Positions 8,515 through 12,517 of a stretch of 12,517 nucleotides of DNA are shown here, piece by piece. The notes under the pieces are model-generated. The model saw nothing but the letters and a program-made list of their open reading frames with translations, did not search any database and was not told the DNA's origin. Position 1 is the first letter of the stretch. Each line of letters opens with the position of its first letter. Origin of the DNA: Spirogloea muscicola (Eukaryota; Streptophyta; Zygnematophyceae; Spirogloeales; Spirogloeaceae); contig WELB01000164.1 in assembly GCA_009602725.1 (NCBI GenBank), positions 295,392-307,908 on the forward strand, given 5' to 3'. Position numbers and translations under genes: made by a program.

Positions 8515-9618
8515 ATGGTAAAGGCCTCTAGACCCACCTCGCCATGGTCTCCGTGGGGTCCTCTGGCGCCGGGGGCTGCGGCGAAGCGGCTACGGCGAGG
8601 ACCGCCCGTGCCGGCGCCGCCGTCGCCGCCGCCGGTGCCGGCGCCGCTGTCGCCGCCGCCCGTGCCGACGTTCCAGCTTCAGTGGGCATGGGTCTCAGTG
8701 CGCCTTCGGCGCTCGTCGACGGTCGCTGAGGCCGCCCGCACACCATGCTGCCGTCCCCAGGTGAACGTGCCGAAGACGAAGAAGTCCTTCTGCGCGGGCA
8801 AGGAGTGCAAGAAGCACACGCTGCACAAGGTGACGCAGTACAAGAAGGGCAAGGACAGCCTCTACGCCCAAGGTGGGGCCGCCGCGACATACCTGCGCCG
8901 GCGGCTCACATGGGCCTCCGTGCGGCTCTGTCACTAGACGGGCTGATGCCGTCTCGGAGTCTGCTCTGACGGCTCTCAACTCTCGGCGAATTTCGTTAGA
9001 GGCGCGAGTAAGTGTGCTAGATGGTTGTTGCTATCAAGGCTAACGTGGCTGGCACGACGATTCGCTGCTCTGCGGTGTTCCAGGGAAGCGACGGTACGAC
9101 CAAAAGCAGTCTGGCTTTGGCGGCCAGACGAAGCCCGTGTTCCACAAGAAGGTACAACTTTGTACCAGTAACTATGTTCAGAGGAAGTTTGCGCTTGCGC
9201 TGCTCAACTTGAGGAGCGTGCATTCTGGTACCGAAAGCAAGCGGCCGACATGTATCACGTCTTGAAAGAGATGCTGCACTCTTTCTGATGTGACTTGAAA
9301 TCATCTCGTGTGGCACGCAGGCCAAGACCACGAAGAAGATTGTGCTGAGACTGCAGTGTCAAATCTGCAAACATGTCACACAGCATGCGATCAAGGTATG
9401 CAGAGATTCCCACTCCACTTGGGCTTTTCTGAATGGCCTGCTTGTCTAAGTCAGGTTCTCAACATTCTTCCATCTCTGACTTAGAGATTAATAAGCAGCC
9501 TTGAGATGTATTCTGCATAGGGCCAGAATGTAATTTGTGCTGGCATGTATGTATGCAGAGATGTAAGCATTTCGAAATTGGCGGAGACAAGAAGGGCAAG
9601 AGCACTTCCCTCTTCTAG
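8515..9618 (+). CDS. RPL36A: Large-subunit ribosomal protein eL42 (RPL36A/RPL44), five exons
   Basis: Exons 8515-8517, 8761-8872, 9084-9151, 9321-9395 and 9559-9618 (TAG 9616-9618) join to 105 residues, the usual length for plant eL42. Splice sites are ATG|GTAAAG, CAAG|GTGGGG, AAG|GTACAA and AAG|GTATGC, with acceptors CCCAG, TCCAG, CGCAG and TGCAG. The sequence opens MVNVPKTKK, contains the zinc-binding pairs CAGKEC and CQIC, the GGQTKPVF segment and [14 protein letters not shown], and ends STSLF. eL42 sits at the 60S E site, contacts the CCA end of the exiting tRNA and is a cycloheximide contact. Pro56 is present, the usual cycloheximide-sensitive residue. Residue 45 is Gln (CAA) where RYDRKQSG normally has Arg. 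Only the start codon lies in exon 1. Confidence 0.97.
8518..8760 (+). other. eL42 intron 1, directly after the start codon
   Basis: The intron begins at GTAAAG immediately after ATG and ends CGTCCCCAG before GTGAACGTG. It is very GC-rich, with several GCCGGTGCCGGCGCCG-type repeats at 8600-8670, unlike the more AT-rich introns 3 and 4. Reading through from the ATG gives a long open frame, which is a composition effect. Confidence 0.9.
9445..9529 (+). other. Hairpin-hinge-hairpin element in eL42 intron 4
   Basis: A perfect 10-bp inverted repeat, TCTAAGTCAG (9445-9454) and CTGACTTAGA (9476-9485), encloses 21 bases. AGATTA (9485-9490) follows at once and fits the H-box form ANANNA. A second stem, ATTCTG (9510-9515) with CAGAAT (9524-9529), comes next. 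Ribosomal protein introns often host snoRNAs and this order recalls H/ACA RNAs, but I see no ACA box about 3 bases before a 3' end and no pseudouridylation pockets. It is a structured candidate only. Confidence 0.3.
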
Positions 9619-9708
9619 ACGTACTTAAAACATACTCTCGCTCTTGGGTGTGAGAGACACCCTTGTCTTGGGCGGTTATGCAGCCGTTCATGAATGTAAA
9701 CTTCTTGA

Positions 9709-9734
9709 GCAAGAGAAGAGCTCTCTTCTCCTGC
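9709..9734 (+). other. Hairpin in the eL42 3' flank
   Basis: GCAAGAGAAG and CTTCTCCTGC pair over ten positions with one A-C mismatch, around the 6-base loop AGCTCT, about 90 bases after the eL42 stop. It could be a 3' UTR or 3' end-processing structure. It may also be chance in a purine/pyrimidine-rich stretch. Confidence 0.3.
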
Positions 9735-10443
9735 AGCTTGATGGGTTATTGATGCTGGATGCAATCAATTGAGCATATGTTATCCACCTTCGAGGGGCCG
9801 GAGTCGAGAATGGCAATTGCTTGCACAGCCTGGTACTTTGCCTTCAAGCTGCGGAAGTGAGAGGAGCGAGGCCCCAGTCAGGCGAACGAGCTCAAGGACA
9901 GAGCCAGAGGACGCTCGAATTGCCATTATTACCATGCCGTCGATGCGACGCTCCGCGCTTTACGCTGGTCTGTTAAGTGCTCGCTGAGGTCCTTCATAGT
10001 AACAATAACAGTGACACGAGTCATGAGTACTGGCAGAGTGAAGAGCCGCCACATATGCCAAGCCCTTGCTCTCTGCACGCTGTCACTACCTCAGTCCTTG
10101 GGATGCTTGTAGACGAGCATACAGTCAGTGTATACAAAAGGGTCAGTGGACCAGGTCTAGGGCGACAGATGAGGGTTAAACTGCCATCAAGTGCTTAAAT
10201 GTTCAGCGGAAAGCCATGGCCGCACATGCGCCAACGCACTCTTGCAGGTTGAGAGTTTGTGACATCGTAGGTGCGGATACATGTAGCACTCGAGGAGGCT
10301 TACACAAGGTTCCAGATTGGATTATGCTGGCTTCGACTTCATGTAATTTGCAACTCAAGGTGCAGCTCACTGAGTCCCTGATTTACTGTCCCACTTCTAC
10401 AAAGTGTCTTCCGGCAGAAAGTCTCTCAAGAATATGTACATGC

Positions 10444-10460
10444 TGCTAGCGAAGCTAGCA
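10444..10460. other. Perfect 7-bp hairpin with GAA triloop
   Basis: TGCTAGC-GAA-GCTAGCA is perfectly self-complementary with a three-base loop. The core GCGAAGC on the + strand matches the DNA mini-hairpin known to be unusually stable. It lies 55 bases past the LEA-like stop on that gene's strand, so the RNA form would have a UUC triloop. Confidence 0.6.
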
Positions 10461-10514
10461 TGAGAGTCCCGAGAGTTGTCCGCCATAGACGTTAGCATAC
10501 TGTGTATGTAAGTG

Positions 10515-12517
<2,003 letters not shown>

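Larger units (their letters stand above)
9619..10514. other. Convergent non-coding region between eL42 and the LEA-like gene
   Basis: This 896-base stretch lies between two stop codons of convergent genes and should contain both 3' UTRs. TGTAA at 9695-9699, 77 bases past the eL42 stop, resembles the chlorophyte poly(A) signal, but streptophytes do not rely on it. Small inverted repeats occur at 9709-9734, 9809-9818 with 9918-9927 (AATGGCAATT/AATTGCCATT), and 10444-10460. Short open frames (such as 9769-9987, +) show no codon bias or recognisable product. Confidence 0.6.

Noticed and set aside
8515-8937. 140-codon frame starting at the eL42 ATG without splicing
   Set aside because: It reads through intron 1, meets the eL42 residues after 8761, then reads through intron 2. 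Splicing gives the full 105-residue eL42, so the read-through frame is a composition artefact.
9769-9987. 72-codon + strand frame between eL42 and the LEA-like gene
   Set aside because: No family resemblance, no codon bias, and it lies between two convergent genes where 3' UTRs are expected.

Overview
The window is nuclear DNA of a green-lineage eukaryote, probably a green alga or other early-diverging Viridiplantae. The reasons are: GT-AG introns with TGCAG-type acceptors in three of four genes; a plant-type ribosomal protein eL42; a Root_cap-domain protein, a family I know only from the green lineage; degenerate TTTAGGG (plant-type telomere) repeats; and very GC-rich exons beside more AT-rich introns. 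The eL42 sequence looks closer to land plants than to Chlamydomonas, which hints at a streptophyte. The species cannot be named from this sequence alone.

Layout, left to right. (1) 276-1211, + strand: an intronless secreted Root_cap/LEA-related protein behind a good TATA box. (2) 1839-7580, - strand: a 13-exon glycoside hydrolase family 31 enzyme with an N-terminal membrane anchor. I rebuilt it by hand; exons 2 to 13 join in phase and give family-typical junctions, while the exon 1/2 junction is uncertain. (3) 7581-8514: about 0.9 kb of shared upstream DNA between the GH31 gene and eL42, with telomere-like motifs, an AT-rich patch, a 16-G run and a CCG repeat. (4) 8515-9618, + strand: ribosomal protein eL42 (RPL36A/RPL44) in five exons, the first coding only for the start Met. 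(5) 9619-10514: convergent non-coding space with small hairpins. (6) 10515 to at least 12395, - strand: a four-exon LEA group 3-like protein made of duplicated exon units. Its 5' end runs into a 122-base poly-A block (12396-12517) that fills the window end and hides the start codon.

The genes do not form a pathway. The Root_cap protein and the LEA protein would both fit a desiccation or cell-surface stress theme, but that is inference. GH31 is a carbohydrate-active enzyme probably in the secretory pathway, and eL42 is housekeeping. I see no mobile element, CRISPR array, rRNA or tRNA. I see no clear novel system either. The most unusual items are the modular LEA gene, the GH31 catalytic motif with its membrane anchor, and the GC-AG introns.
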